A stretch of DNA of 46,451 bases from Vreelandella neptunia (GCF_022489065.1 NZ_JAKVTW010000025.1:1-46451), one strand, 5' to 3'; positions 26,341-34,456 are shown, numbered from the stretch's first letter. A program made the numbers and translations. The notes: a model not told the origin generated them from the letters alone.

Positions 26341-26369
26341 GGCCAGTTGCGCTGTTCCCAGATATACAT
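26341..26369 (-). pseudogene. relic of the 5' end of a second fic gene
   Basis: Reading leftwards from ATG at 26369, the bases encode MYIWEQRNWP, the same as the first ten residues of the fic gene at 20500 except one. The identity also continues upstream through the untranslated region (GATTGCCCC..., TATTC.GATCAT) to the palindrome at 26400-26434. Left of 26341 similarity ends abruptly. Only the promoter and first ten codons of a duplicated fic gene survive. Confidence 0.7.
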
Positions 26370-26399
26370 GAACCGATTGCCCCATCTATTCGGATCATT

Positions 26400-26434
26400 T
26401 TATGAGCCGATTAAGGTTTATATTCGGCTCATGG
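26400..26434. repeat. 35-bp palindrome, copy 3
   Basis: Arms TTATGAGCCGATTAA and ATATTCGGCTCATGG around GGTTT, the third member of the palindrome family. It belongs to the fic promoter relic on its left, and the truncated abiEii gene ends 17 bases to its right. Confidence 0.8.
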
Positions 26435-26450
26435 ATATTCCGAGGGCTCG

Positions 26451-26549
26451 TTAGGAGTCTTGCCTTGGTGCGAATACATCTTCCTTGGTGACATGCGGGA
26501 GAATACGCACAAGCAATGCGACCTGTGCTTCATAGGTTTCACGCGCCAT
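26451..26549 (-). pseudogene. AbiEii-type toxin, N-terminal remnant (32 codons)
   Basis: The frame begins at ATG 26549 inside the end of the abiEi gene (the normal arrangement for this pair) and stops at 26451. The visible peptide includes YEAQVALLVRILPHV followed by KEDVFA, which fits the start of AbiEii nucleotidyltransferase toxins, where the conserved text would continue FALKGGTAINLF. Here it breaks off into PRQDS and a stop. The catalytic nucleotidyltransferase domain is gone, so the toxin is dead. Confidence 0.75.
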
Positions 26550-27327
26550 CGTTGGTCTCCGCCCTTACAAACGCTTCAGGTACCATAATCCGATAGCGCG
26601 GATGTATCTTGCCCCCTTTTACCAGCGCGCGATCGCCACTTCCAAGATTGAATTCTGTTGGATCGAGGCGCTTGCGCCAGGGGTGGTCGTGGCGATCTGC
26701 AAAGACAAAGAACAGACGCTTTACCTTGATCTTCTTACAACTCTGCAGTAGCGCTGACACTAGTTTTGGGCGCAGCGTTGTCAGGCTCTCAAATAGCATA
26801 TCGAGGTTGTGAAAACTTTCATGATCGGGCAGCTCGTTCATAGCTTCCATAATCGCCCTTTCGGGTGCCGACATTTTAAGCGTCCAGTCCCATGGCAGCG
26901 TGCCTTCGCCGTTGATGTTGTTCTTGGCCAATCCAAGCGATGGGTCAGCGAATAGCGAGGTGCTACGGGTTTCGACTGTTGCGTTGAGTGGCAGTTTGCT
27001 AAGCCAATTGGGGGTGGCCTCGCCATATACCCAGACAGGCGCATTGCTGCCCAGACGCAGATAGTGATCGTAGCCTTGTTGGGCAAGTGCCGTTGTACCG
27101 CCGACATGGATGTCATAGCGCATAATATGCTGCATGGAGAGCAAGCAGGTTTTCCAATCGATGGAGGCCGACGTTGTTGCGTTCGGCGCGGGGCGTCGGA
27201 AGACGCCGCGGTTAACGCGCTCCAGCCAGCCGTTATCGACGTATTTGCGAGCAAGGAAACGGCTGACACCGTGGCGTTCAAGCCATGCGGTGTCGACCAT
27301 GGTCCCTGAAGGGATGGCTTCAAGCAC
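26539..27327 (-). CDS. AbiEi-like antitoxin (type IV toxin-antitoxin / abortive infection)
   Basis: 262 residues from a GTG at 27327, directly after an in-frame stop; the opening LEAIPSGTMVDTAWLERHG is conserved in the family, which argues against the internal ATG at 27300. An N-terminal winged-helix part (FLARKYVDNGWLERVNRGVFRR) is followed by the AbiEi C-terminal domain (HVGGTTALAQQGYDHYL, APERAIMEAMNELP, DMLFESLTTLRPKLVSALLQSCKKIKVKRLFFVFADRH). AbiEi represses its operon and opposes the nucleotidyltransferase toxin AbiEii. Here the toxin gene that overlaps its end is reduced to 32 codons, leaving an orphan antitoxin that may still bind DNA. Confidence 0.85.
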   Translation of the reverse strand: MLEAIPSGTMVDTAWLERHGVSRFLARKYVDNGWLERVNRGVFRRPAPNATTSASIDWKTCLLSMQHIMRYDIHVGGTTALAQQGYDHYLRLGSNAPVWVYGEATPNWLSKLPLNATVETRSTSLFADPSLGLAKNNINGEGTLPWDWTLKMSAPERAIMEAMNELPDHESFHNLDMLFESLTTLRPKLVSALLQSCKKIKVKRLFFVFADRHDHPWRKRLDPTEFNLGSGDRALVKGGKIHPRYRIMVPEAFVRAETNDGA

Positions 27328-27524
27328 TCCTCTTTAGTATTTCTTCTTTATGTGTACTCATGGTTCACAAATTATCTATTTTTTAAAGAGCCACAGAAAG
27401 GCGATTTACCAGCTTACTATCCGCGCCTGCTTGTAAACGAGATACAAACGAGACGGCAGCAAGACAAAACCAAAAGTGCCACCTACTTTGAATTCAGGAG
27501 GTATGAATTTTCTGGAGATTGGCA

Positions 27525-27899
27525 ATGGCTCAACTAACAGGTGGCTGTCTCTGCGGTAAGATCAGAATCGTGGCTAATGGCGAGCCGCTTCGGGTAGGTA
27601 TTTGCCACTGTATGGATTGTCGCAAGCATCATGGGGCGCTTTTCTATGCGGCTGCTGATTATCCCAAGCAAGCTGTCATTATCGAAGGCAAACCGCACAG
27701 TTATGAGGGGCGTTACTTCTGTTCGACATGCGGTTCGTCGGTTTTTTCGGTAAGCGAGGAAGAAATCGAAATACACCTTGGTGCCCTTGATGCTCCGAAT
27801 CAACTGAAACCGACGTATGAGCTTTGGAACATTCGCCGCGAACACTGGCTGCCGCCTTTCCCTGCCATGGAGCGATATGACCGGGACCGGGAAGCTTGA
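27525..27899 (+). CDS. GFA family protein (glutathione-dependent formaldehyde-activating fold)
   Basis: 124 residues from ATG 27525, with GGAG seven bases upstream; a TTG two codons earlier is less likely. Zinc-ligand cysteines of the GFA/CENP-V fold are all visible: GGCLCGKIRI, ICHCMDCRKHHG, and FCSTCGSSVF. The name reflects the glutathione/formaldehyde family founder, but most members have unknown substrates. The gene ends in the relic of another gene on the opposite strand. Confidence 0.87.
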   Translation: MAQLTGGCLCGKIRIVANGEPLRVGICHCMDCRKHHGALFYAAADYPKQAVIIEGKPHSYEGRYFCSTCGSSVFSVSEEEIEIHLGALDAPNQLKPTYELWNIRREHWLPPFPAMERYDRDREA

Positions 27900-28024
27900 G
27901 CAGATTACGAGCTGTTTTCTCAATACCCAGCTTTTCGCCTTCCTGACGTTCTTGCTGAGCCCAGTTTTCCAAATTTTCTGCCAACATGTCTTTATCCTCC
28001 ACCAAACTGTTGAGCTGATGGACC
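27892..28024 (-). pseudogene. probable relic of an Rpn-type (PD-(D/E)XK) nuclease gene, C-terminal end
   Basis: On the minus strand the frame reads VHQLNSLVEDKDMLAENLE followed by NWAQQERQEGEKLGIEKTA and RNLLKL. This charged coiled tail (MLAE..ENW.QQE..EGE..G) resembles the C-terminal end of recombination-promoting nuclease/putative transposase proteins. The catalytic part is missing on the right and the frame runs into the end of the GFA gene on the left. Family assignment is from pattern memory and tentative. Confidence 0.4.
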
Positions 28025-28057
28025 GTCGAGCGACACCACGATCACCCGACAAAACGA

Positions 28058-29071
28058 CTACTGGCCTAGGCGTGCCACGCTTGAACCGGGCGCTTGGCCG
28101 TGTTTCAACCTTCCCGGTGTCTGCCCAGTCGACCGCTTGAAAGCGCGACTAAAGGCGGCCTGAGAGCCGTAGCCCAGGCGCCAGGCGATCTGATCAATGG
28201 ATAGCTGCCGCTCGGCAATCCATCGCGTGGCCAAGCGCATACGCAGTTGGGTGACATAGCCGAGCGGCGAGATACCCAGTGAGCTGCGGAAGCGTTCGGC
28301 GAACACCGAGCGCGAGCTGCCCGCCTCTGCTGCCATGGTGGCCACTGTCCAGTCACGTCCGGGCTCGCGGTGGACGGCGGCGATGACTTTGCCCAGACGC
28401 GGATCGCGCAGCGCCTCGACCCAGCCACCGATATCACCGCAGCCACACTCAACCCAGCCTCGCACGATGCTGGCGGCTACCACATCCGCCAACCGGGAGA
28501 GAATGCCAGCAGAACCGGCCCGTTTGAGACTCGCTTCGCGCGCCATCGCTTCCAGCATCGGCAACACCTCCGGATAGCGCGACAGCAGCGTCCCCACATG
28601 CATGACGTCAGGCATCATCGAGACCAGCGGTTGCATACCACCGAGATCGAACTGCATGCAGCCGCTGAATAGACGCACTGATGGAGCGCCATCAGCAATG
28701 TCCGGGCACTCGTTGACGCAACTGAAGTTATCACACACCGGCAGTGAGTCGATCTGTTCGATGTCGCGACTCATCACACCGGGCGAAGAAAGCAGGCAGT
28801 GCTCGCCGCCGCGAGGCAGAAGTATGGCATCGCCGGTCTCCAGAATCTGCTCCTCACCGCCGAGCCGCAGGATGACGGCCCCCCGGGCAATAAAGTGAAA
28901 TTGCGCACAGTTGGCGTCAGCATCGAAACGAATGCCAAAGGGCGGCGCTACCTGAACATGCCGATAGCTCAACCCGGACAAGCGCATGCCAAGCATCAAT
29001 TCGTTGATCCATTCGCTGGAGCTGATCTCAGAGCCGACAGTGGCGAAACTTTCGGACGTTTTATCAAACAT
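28058..29071 (-). CDS. AraC family regulator with cupin-type sensor domain
   Basis: 337 residues if started at ATG 29071 (MFDKTSESF); the frame stays open to 29230 but that would run into the divergent MFS gene, and no start has a clear ribosome site. The N-terminal half is a cupin_6-type ligand domain (FHFIARGAVILRLGGEEQILETGDAILLPRGGEHCLL). The C-terminal half has two AraC helix-turn-helix motifs (WTVATMAAEAGSSRSVFAERFRSSLGISPLGYVTQLRMRLA and SIDQIAWRLGYGSQAAFSRAFKRSTGQTPGRLK). It is divergent from the NepI-like exporter, 80 bases away, and probably controls it. Confidence 0.87.
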   Translation of the reverse strand: MFDKTSESFATVGSEISSSEWINELMLGMRLSGLSYRHVQVAPPFGIRFDADANCAQFHFIARGAVILRLGGEEQILETGDAILLPRGGEHCLLSSPGVMSRDIEQIDSLPVCDNFSCVNECPDIADGAPSVRLFSGCMQFDLGGMQPLVSMMPDVMHVGTLLSRYPEVLPMLEAMAREASLKRAGSAGILSRLADVVAASIVRGWVECGCGDIGGWVEALRDPRLGKVIAAVHREPGRDWTVATMAAEAGSSRSVFAERFRSSLGISPLGYVTQLRMRLATRWIAERQLSIDQIAWRLGYGSQAAFSRAFKRSTGQTPGRLKHGQAPGSSVARLGQ

Positions 29072-29151
29072 ACCGTACTCATAGTGATAGAGGGTCTTGA
29101 GGTAATACTTTAACCTACGCGTCATCCCAAGTCTTAATCGGAAGTATCGAA

Positions 29152-30384
29152 ATGACGGCATACGAATCTCAACACTCGACACACGAGTCGCAGACCCCAT
29201 CGCGCTGGATCGCCGTGTTTTCGCTAACAATGGGCGTGTTCAGCCTAGTGATGGCTGAATTTCTGCCGGCCAGCCTGCTGACGCCGATGGCAGATTCGCT
29301 GATGATCAGCGCAGGGCAGGCCGGACAGGCTGTCACGGTCACCGCGGTGGTGGCGCTGCTTGCCGGCTTACTGGTGACCTCCGTCACACAGCGACTCGAC
29401 CGTCGCCACGTGCTGCTGGCGTTCTCCGTGCTGATGATCGCCGCTAACCTGATCGTCGCATTCGCGCCGCATCTAGCCTGGTTGCTGGTCGGGCGGGTAC
29501 TACTCGGGGTAGCGCTGGGCGGGTTCTGGGCGCTATCTGTCGCCACAGTCATGCGGCTGGTGTCGGAACATGACGTGCCGCGCGCGCTGTCGTTGCTGTT
29601 CGCTGGCGTGCCCATTGCCACCATCAGCGCCGCAGCGTTGGGCAGCTATCTCGGCGACATGATCGGCTGGCGCAATGTTTTTCTGCTGACGACGGCACTC
29701 TCGGTGCTGACGCTGGTGCTGCAGTACTTCACTCTGCCGCGGATGGCACCCGGACGCCCGACGCCGCTCGGCACGCTGGTGAGCGTCATCAAGCGGCCGG
29801 GCATGGCGGCCGGCATCGTCGCCCTTCTGCTTGTGTTCTGCGGCCATTTCGCCTTCTTTACCTATGTACGGCCGTTTCTCGAAGGCATATCCCGGATGGG
29901 TATCAACGAGCTCTCCTCGACCCTGCTGGCGTTCGGAGTCGCTAACTTCGTAGGCACGCTGGCCGCGGGTTACCTGCTGGAGCGTAGCCTGCGCCTGACG
30001 CTGCTGCTGATGCCGCTGATCATGGGGGTGCTGGGCTGGTTGCTGGCCACACTGGGCGGTTTCTCGATGGGCACCGATATCGTCATGGTGGCGCTGTGGG
30101 GCTTAGCCTTCGGCGCCGTGCCAGTCGCCTGGTCGACCTGGATCACCCGTGTCGTGCCGGACGAAGCCGAAAGCGGCGGTGGTCTCATCGTCGCTTCGAT
30201 ACAACTGGCAATCGCCCTGGGGGCCGCCATCGGTGGCGTGATGTTCGATATCAGCGGCGTGCTGGGCGTGTTTGCAACCGCCGGCACGCTGTTGCTGGCC
30301 GCTGCCGCCCTGGTGCTCGTCGGCGTGAGAACGCGGCCTACTGTCTCTACCGATGGCGATGCCGTCGCGGAGGCCTGTCAGTAA
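29152..30384 (+). CDS. nepI: MFS efflux transporter, NepI-like
   Basis: 410 residues; GGAAG seven bases before the ATG. Twelve transmembrane segments are predicted by eye. It follows the E. coli NepI pattern from end to end: EFLPASLLTPMADSL, GQAGQAVTVTAVVALLAGL, DRRHVLL, LLVGRVLLGVALGGFWALS, TVMRLV, ALGSYLGDMIGWRNVF, GHFAFFTYVRPFLEG, VPVAWSTWITRVVPDEAESGGGL, IQLAIALGAAIGG. NepI exports purine ribonucleosides such as inosine; that substrate is likely but not proven here. The divergent AraC regulator is the likely controller. A strong terminator follows. Confidence 0.85.
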   Translation: MTAYESQHSTHESQTPSRWIAVFSLTMGVFSLVMAEFLPASLLTPMADSLMISAGQAGQAVTVTAVVALLAGLLVTSVTQRLDRRHVLLAFSVLMIAANLIVAFAPHLAWLLVGRVLLGVALGGFWALSVATVMRLVSEHDVPRALSLLFAGVPIATISAAALGSYLGDMIGWRNVFLLTTALSVLTLVLQYFTLPRMAPGRPTPLGTLVSVIKRPGMAAGIVALLLVFCGHFAFFTYVRPFLEGISRMGINELSSTLLAFGVANFVGTLAAGYLLERSLRLTLLLMPLIMGVLGWLLATLGGFSMGTDIVMVALWGLAFGAVPVAWSTWITRVVPDEAESGGGLIVASIQLAIALGAAIGGVMFDISGVLGVFATAGTLLLAAAALVLVGVRTRPTVSTDGDAVAEACQ

Positions 30385-30456
30385 AGAAGGGAAACTCTCG
30401 CCAGCCGTGAAAAACAGCCACGGTCGATGGCCACCTCGAGCGCCATCAAGCAGGAG

Positions 30457-30488
30457 AGGGCAGTCACTTGGACTGCCCTTTCGTTTTA
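30457..30488 (+). terminator. rho-independent terminator
   Basis: Nine-bp stem AGGGCAGTC (30457-30465) and GACTGCCCT (30471-30479), loop ACTTG, followed by a T-rich tail. It ends the nepI-like transcript. Confidence 0.88.
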
Positions 30489-30573
30489 TGTGTGAAGCGG
30501 GCATACGGAAATGAAAGCAAGGATCAGCGCTTACCTTCAATACAATACGCAGTTCAGCCACTTCATCTAGCGC

Positions 30574-31503
30574 CTAGCCTGCCGTTTCAGCAGTCTGCTC
30601 ATCACCCAACACCTCACGCAGCCAACCCAATAACGCTTCGCTGCCTGCGCGTTGAGGTGCGCCTTGGCGTGTGTATAGAGCGATGGCATCGTGCTGGGGC
30701 AAGCTCTCGGCCACCGGGCGGATCAGTTCGCCACTTTCAATTAAGCGTTGCGTCGTGCGCTGCCATCCCAAGGCGATACCGTGCCCCGCGACAGCCGCTT
30801 GCAGTAGCAGCGGATAACTATCGAAAACAGCACTCTCCGCTGCTGAGAGTTCAAAGTGCCCCATGGCACGCAACCAGTCATCCCACTCCAACCAATCCGC
30901 CGGGTCAGCATGGTGGTGCAGTAGCCGCTGGTTCAGCAACGCGTTGAGACTCAACGGCGTAGTGACCCCTTTCAGGTACGCTGGGCTGCAGACCGGAAAT
31001 ATCTCGTCCTCGGCGGTAAACACCAATCGATGGCTCCCGCTAGGTCGTCCGTTGGTTTGCAGTGCAATGTCGAAGTTGCCACTAAATTCGGTAATCGGCT
31101 TTGTCGACGTCGCCAGCTGAATCTCAATGTCAGGATAGCGACGATTGAAGTCAGCCAGCTTTGGCATCAGCCAATAGAACGCTTCACATAACTGGCAGAA
31201 CAACAAGACGCGCTTATCATTTGGGTCGCCGCGCAGCGCCTGAGCCCCCGTAGCAATACTTTCCAGCGCCTGGGAGACCGTACGGCCAAACTCACGCCCT
31301 TCACGGGTAAGAAACACACGGCGATGACGGCGCTCGAAAAGCATCACGCCAAGGTCTTCCTCCAGCGCACGGATCTGCCGGCTGATCGCCGCCTGGGTCA
31401 GGTGGAGCTCATCCGCCGCACGCGAAAAGCTTTCGAGCCTGGCGGCTGCCTCAAAGGGGCGCAGCGAAGCCAGCGGTGGAAGAGACTTGATGAAGTTATC
31501 CAT
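30574..31503 (-). CDS. LysR family transcriptional regulator (GcvA-like)
   Basis: 309 residues. The N-terminal winged helix is typical: LPPLASLRPFEAAARLESFSRAADELHLTQAAISRQIRALEEDLGVMLFERRHRRVFLTREG. The rest is the periplasmic-binding-fold sensor domain. The start PPLASLRPFEAAAR and the HHHADPADWLEWDDW segment are like GcvA-type regulators. It is divergent from the EamA exporter across 93 bases, so it most likely activates that gene in response to the exported compound, possibly an amino acid. No good ribosome site is seen before the ATG. Confidence 0.9.
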   Translation of the reverse strand: MDNFIKSLPPLASLRPFEAAARLESFSRAADELHLTQAAISRQIRALEEDLGVMLFERRHRRVFLTREGREFGRTVSQALESIATGAQALRGDPNDKRVLLFCQLCEAFYWLMPKLADFNRRYPDIEIQLATSTKPITEFSGNFDIALQTNGRPSGSHRLVFTAEDEIFPVCSPAYLKGVTTPLSLNALLNQRLLHHHADPADWLEWDDWLRAMGHFELSAAESAVFDSYPLLLQAAVAGHGIALGWQRTTQRLIESGELIRPVAESLPQHDAIALYTRQGAPQRAGSEALLGWLREVLGDEQTAETAG

Positions 31504-31596
31504 AATCTGAGCTCATGCATGGTGACGCAGAAGTCGTTTGAAGCACTGCTAAAGGCAGCGGCATTCTAGAGCGGAATTCATACTCGGAATGCTGCA

Positions 31597-32517
31597 ATGA
31601 AGGCCACCGCTGAACCACAAGATAATATCCTACAGGGCATAAGCCTTATCGTGGGGGCTGTCTTTCTCCTGGCGTTGACCGACGCTCTGGTTAAGTATCT
31701 AAGTGCCAGTATGTCGCTATGGCAACTCTATGTCATCGCCTCAACACTATCGCTGCCGATACTGTTTGGATTGATCATTGGCCATCCAGGCCCTCGCCCC
31801 AGGGTAAAATCACGCCGCTGGGTGGCGATAAGAAGCCTGCTTCTGTTGCTGATGTGGATCGCCTACTACGCAGCACTGCCGCTGATTCCGCTCTCAGTGG
31901 CAGCGGTCGCCATTTACACCACACCGCTGTTTATTGCCGTGCTGGCTGCTTTTGGTGCAGGCGAGCATCTTTCACGCCAGGCCTGGCTGGGCATCCTCTG
32001 CGGTTTCCTGGGCGTGGTGGTAGTGTTGCGCCCTGGCGGCGACACCTTCACACCTGCCACACTTCTACCCGTGCTTGCCGCCCTCTTTTATGCGCTAGCC
32101 ATGCTGGTCACTCGCCACCACTGCCAACGGGAGCACCCCTTACTTCTCACCCTGGGATTAAATCTAGCCTTCCTGGCAGCAGGCACTCTCTTCAGTGTGC
32201 TGGTAGCAATCAACAGCACAGAAACACTCGCTGAACGCGCGCCATTCCTGTTCGCCGGTTGGCAACCGCTAGACGCCAAAGCGTTATTGATCGTGGGCGC
32301 CTACGCCCTACTGCTGATCATTGTGAATACCGGGGTGGCAAGGGCTTATCAAATTGCCCCTTCGGCGTTGATCGGCACCTTTGATTACGCCTACCTCATC
32401 TTTGCCAGCCTTTGGGGCTACCTGCTATTCAGCGAAGTGCCCGATGCCATGACTTGGCTGGGTATGGGCATGATCTTAATGGCAGGAGTGATGGTGTTAC
32501 GGCAACGGCGGGGCTAA
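31597..32517 (+). CDS. DMT-superfamily transporter (EamA family)
   Basis: 306 residues with ten hydrophobic segments in two EamA repeats of five (about residues 12-145 and 155-300). Visible marks are VGAVFLLALTDALVKYLSASMSLWQLYVIAS in the first repeat and FDYAYLIFASLWGYLLFSEVPDAMTWLGMGMILMAGVMVL at the end of the second. Such proteins export metabolites or amino acids from the cytoplasm. The gene is divergent from a LysR regulator, its probable controller. The ribosome site is weak (GGAATGCTGCA). Confidence 0.87.
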   Translation: MKATAEPQDNILQGISLIVGAVFLLALTDALVKYLSASMSLWQLYVIASTLSLPILFGLIIGHPGPRPRVKSRRWVAIRSLLLLLMWIAYYAALPLIPLSVAAVAIYTTPLFIAVLAAFGAGEHLSRQAWLGILCGFLGVVVVLRPGGDTFTPATLLPVLAALFYALAMLVTRHHCQREHPLLLTLGLNLAFLAAGTLFSVLVAINSTETLAERAPFLFAGWQPLDAKALLIVGAYALLLIIVNTGVARAYQIAPSALIGTFDYAYLIFASLWGYLLFSEVPDAMTWLGMGMILMAGVMVLRQRRG

Positions 32518-32603
32518 TCGATATTTCGCAGTACAAAGAAAAGGAAACGCGAGCATCCCTTCTGGCTCGCCGCCCCCTTCCATCATGCTATCGAGCGGGC
32601 TAC

Positions 32604-33104
32604 CTAATCTGGCGATGGGCCTCTTTCCAGGAAGGTTGAAAGCGCAATGTAGCTGCGAACAGACCTGACCCCTTCAAGGCTCTGAATCTCCATCAGGAAG
32701 TCTTCGAGAGATTCGGTGTTAGCCGCGCGTACTTTAATAAGCACACAGCCATCTCCTGCCACGGTGTGCAGCTCTTCTACTTCGGGTCTGTCGGCAAAAG
32801 TCAGTAGTTTGCGCGTGGCGCTGTAGCTGCTGGTATCCACTAACAGAAAAGTCAGCAGCGTTCGGCCAAGCTTGCAGCCGTCGAGAATGGCGACGGTGCC
32901 CTTGATGACCCCATCACGCTTAAGTCTTTTTACGCGGTCATGCACAGCGGGGGCGGAGAGGTGCACGATTTTGCTGAGTTCAGCGTAGCTACGCGACGCA
33001 TCTTCAGCGAGTGCGCCTAATATTTTTCGGTCAATTGAATCAAGTTCAGCCGGATGATGCTTTATCTGCCGAATAGCATCTGTTTCTTTATCTGACGGCA
33101 CCAT
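32604..33104 (-). CDS. Lrp/AsnC family transcriptional regulator
   Basis: 166 residues from ATG 33104, which has GGAGG nine bases upstream; the longer open frame runs into the divergent MFS gene. The N-terminal helix-turn-helix is LDSIDRKILGALAEDASRSYAELSKIVHLSAPAVHDRVKRLKRDGVIKG, and the C-terminal RAM effector domain includes GDGCVLIKVRAANTESLEDFLMEIQSLEGVRSVRSYIAL. It probably senses an amino acid and controls the MFS gene on the other side of an 88-base divergent region that contains an inverted repeat. Confidence 0.9.
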   Translation of the reverse strand: MVPSDKETDAIRQIKHHPAELDSIDRKILGALAEDASRSYAELSKIVHLSAPAVHDRVKRLKRDGVIKGTVAILDGCKLGRTLLTFLLVDTSSYSATRKLLTFADRPEVEELHTVAGDGCVLIKVRAANTESLEDFLMEIQSLEGVRSVRSYIALSTFLERGPSPD

Positions 33105-33126
33105 TATCGTTTTACCTCCGAATATT

Positions 33127-33171
33127 ATTTTCAATAAAATAAATATAACCGAACCACATTCGATTGAAAAT
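33127..33171. promoter_or_regulatory. inverted repeat in the Lrp/MFS divergent region
   Basis: ATTTTCAAT (33127-33135) and ATTGAAAAT (33163-33171) are exact reverse complements, 27 bases apart, in AT-rich DNA between the two start codons. Lrp-type regulators bind degenerate AT-rich palindromes, so this is a candidate site. Confidence 0.5.
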
Positions 33172-33192
33172 ATCATATACGGAGACACTATT

Positions 33193-34365
33193 ATGCCATT
33201 AGCACTTTTCGCGTTAGCGATTGGCGCATTCGGTATCGGAATGACGGAATTCGTCGTCGCTGGCATCCTTCCCCAGATCGCCAGGGATTTCGGCGTCGAT
33301 ATACCCACGTCAGGTTTAATGGCCACCACCTACGCATTAGGCGTGTTCGTAGGTGCGCCCATCCTGACGATTCTAGGTGCCAAGGTGCCACGTAAAACGA
33401 TGCTTATTAGCCTCGCTCTCATCTTCACGCTAGGTAACGTGATTACGGCAGTGGCGCCGACGCTCCCCATCGCGCTGGCGGGCCGTATTTTAACGGCGTT
33501 CAACCACGGCACTTTCTTCGGTATTGGCTCCATTATCGCCGCCTCGCTGGTCGCGAAAGAGCGTCAAGCAAGTGCCATCGCCTTCATGTTTTCTGGGCTA
33601 ACGATGGCCAACCTGTTCGGCGTACCTGCTGGCACCTGGCTCGCGCAAGCCTACAACTGGCGGCTAGTGTTCTGGTTAATCGCCGGGATCGGTCTTATCA
33701 CCGTCATCAGCGTCGCGCTGCTAGTGCCCCAGATCAAAGCGGGCAAGGCCATCGCCTTGAAGAGCGAACTACGTGCTTTCGCAGACCCACAGGTGCTGCT
33801 CGCCATGGGCATTACCGTCTTCGGCCCTGCCGCCTTCTTTACCCCTATTACCTACATCGCCCCGATGATGGTCGAAGAGGCAGGGTTTTCCGACACTGGT
33901 GTGGCAAAACTGATGGTTCTGTTCGGGCTGGGTCTGGCGGTTGGTAACTGGATAGGCGGACGCTTTGCTGACCGTTCACTTTTCGGAACGCTGTTTGTGA
34001 CCCTTGCCGCGCAGGCGGCGGTACTTTTCGTCTTCTGGCTGGGCGTTGGGAACAGCGTTGTGGCCTCGGCCTCTGTCTTCCTCATGGCCGCCTTTGGCTT
34101 TGCCACCGTCTCCCCGATCCAGAAACTGGTGATGGACCGCGCCAGCCAAGCAGGAGCGCCCACCATGGCAGCGTCGGTGAACATCGGTATGTTCAACCTA
34201 GGTAATGCTATCGGCGCATGGGTGGGTGGCGCGACGATTGCCGCCGGTTACGGCTTGGCCTCTCCTAATTGGGCGGGCGCCATCCTTTCGCTGATCGCTT
34301 TAGGCTTGGCCGTTATTGCCTGGGCGAGCGCCGGTAAGCAATATTCAGCGGCGCTGGCAGAGTAA
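33193..34365 (+). CDS. MFS transporter, AraJ/YdhP-like
   Basis: 390 residues; GGAG about eight bases before the ATG. It shows twelve transmembrane segments and the N-terminal motif MPLALFALAIGAFGIGMTEFVVAGILPQIARDFGV shared by the AraJ/YdhP/PbuE-like drug-proton antiporter branch, plus GRILTAFNHGTFFGIGSIIAASLV and NIGMFNLGNAIGAWVGG. These export sugars, purines or drugs; the substrate is not determined. Divergent from the Lrp regulator. A bidirectional terminator separates it from the DUF808 gene. Confidence 0.87.
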   Translation: MPLALFALAIGAFGIGMTEFVVAGILPQIARDFGVDIPTSGLMATTYALGVFVGAPILTILGAKVPRKTMLISLALIFTLGNVITAVAPTLPIALAGRILTAFNHGTFFGIGSIIAASLVAKERQASAIAFMFSGLTMANLFGVPAGTWLAQAYNWRLVFWLIAGIGLITVISVALLVPQIKAGKAIALKSELRAFADPQVLLAMGITVFGPAAFFTPITYIAPMMVEEAGFSDTGVAKLMVLFGLGLAVGNWIGGRFADRSLFGTLFVTLAAQAAVLFVFWLGVGNSVVASASVFLMAAFGFATVSPIQKLVMDRASQAGAPTMAASVNIGMFNLGNAIGAWVGGATIAAGYGLASPNWAGAILSLIALGLAVIAWASAGKQYSAALAE

Positions 34366-34398
34366 GGTCACGGGAACTACCTTCACCCTATCTCACAA

Positions 34399-34425
34399 AA
34401 ATGCCCGCCTTGATGGCGGGCATTT
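34399..34425. terminator. bidirectional rho-independent terminator
   Basis: Stem AAATGCCCGCC (34399-34409) and GGCGGGCATTT (34415-34425) with a five-base loop, placed between two convergent genes. Confidence 0.9.
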
Positions 34426-34456
34426 AGATGCCTGATACCTACTTCGCGGCGCGCAC

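Noticed and set aside
27352..27537. 61-codon frame before the GFA gene
   Set aside because: Overlaps the GFA start in another frame, no ribosome site.
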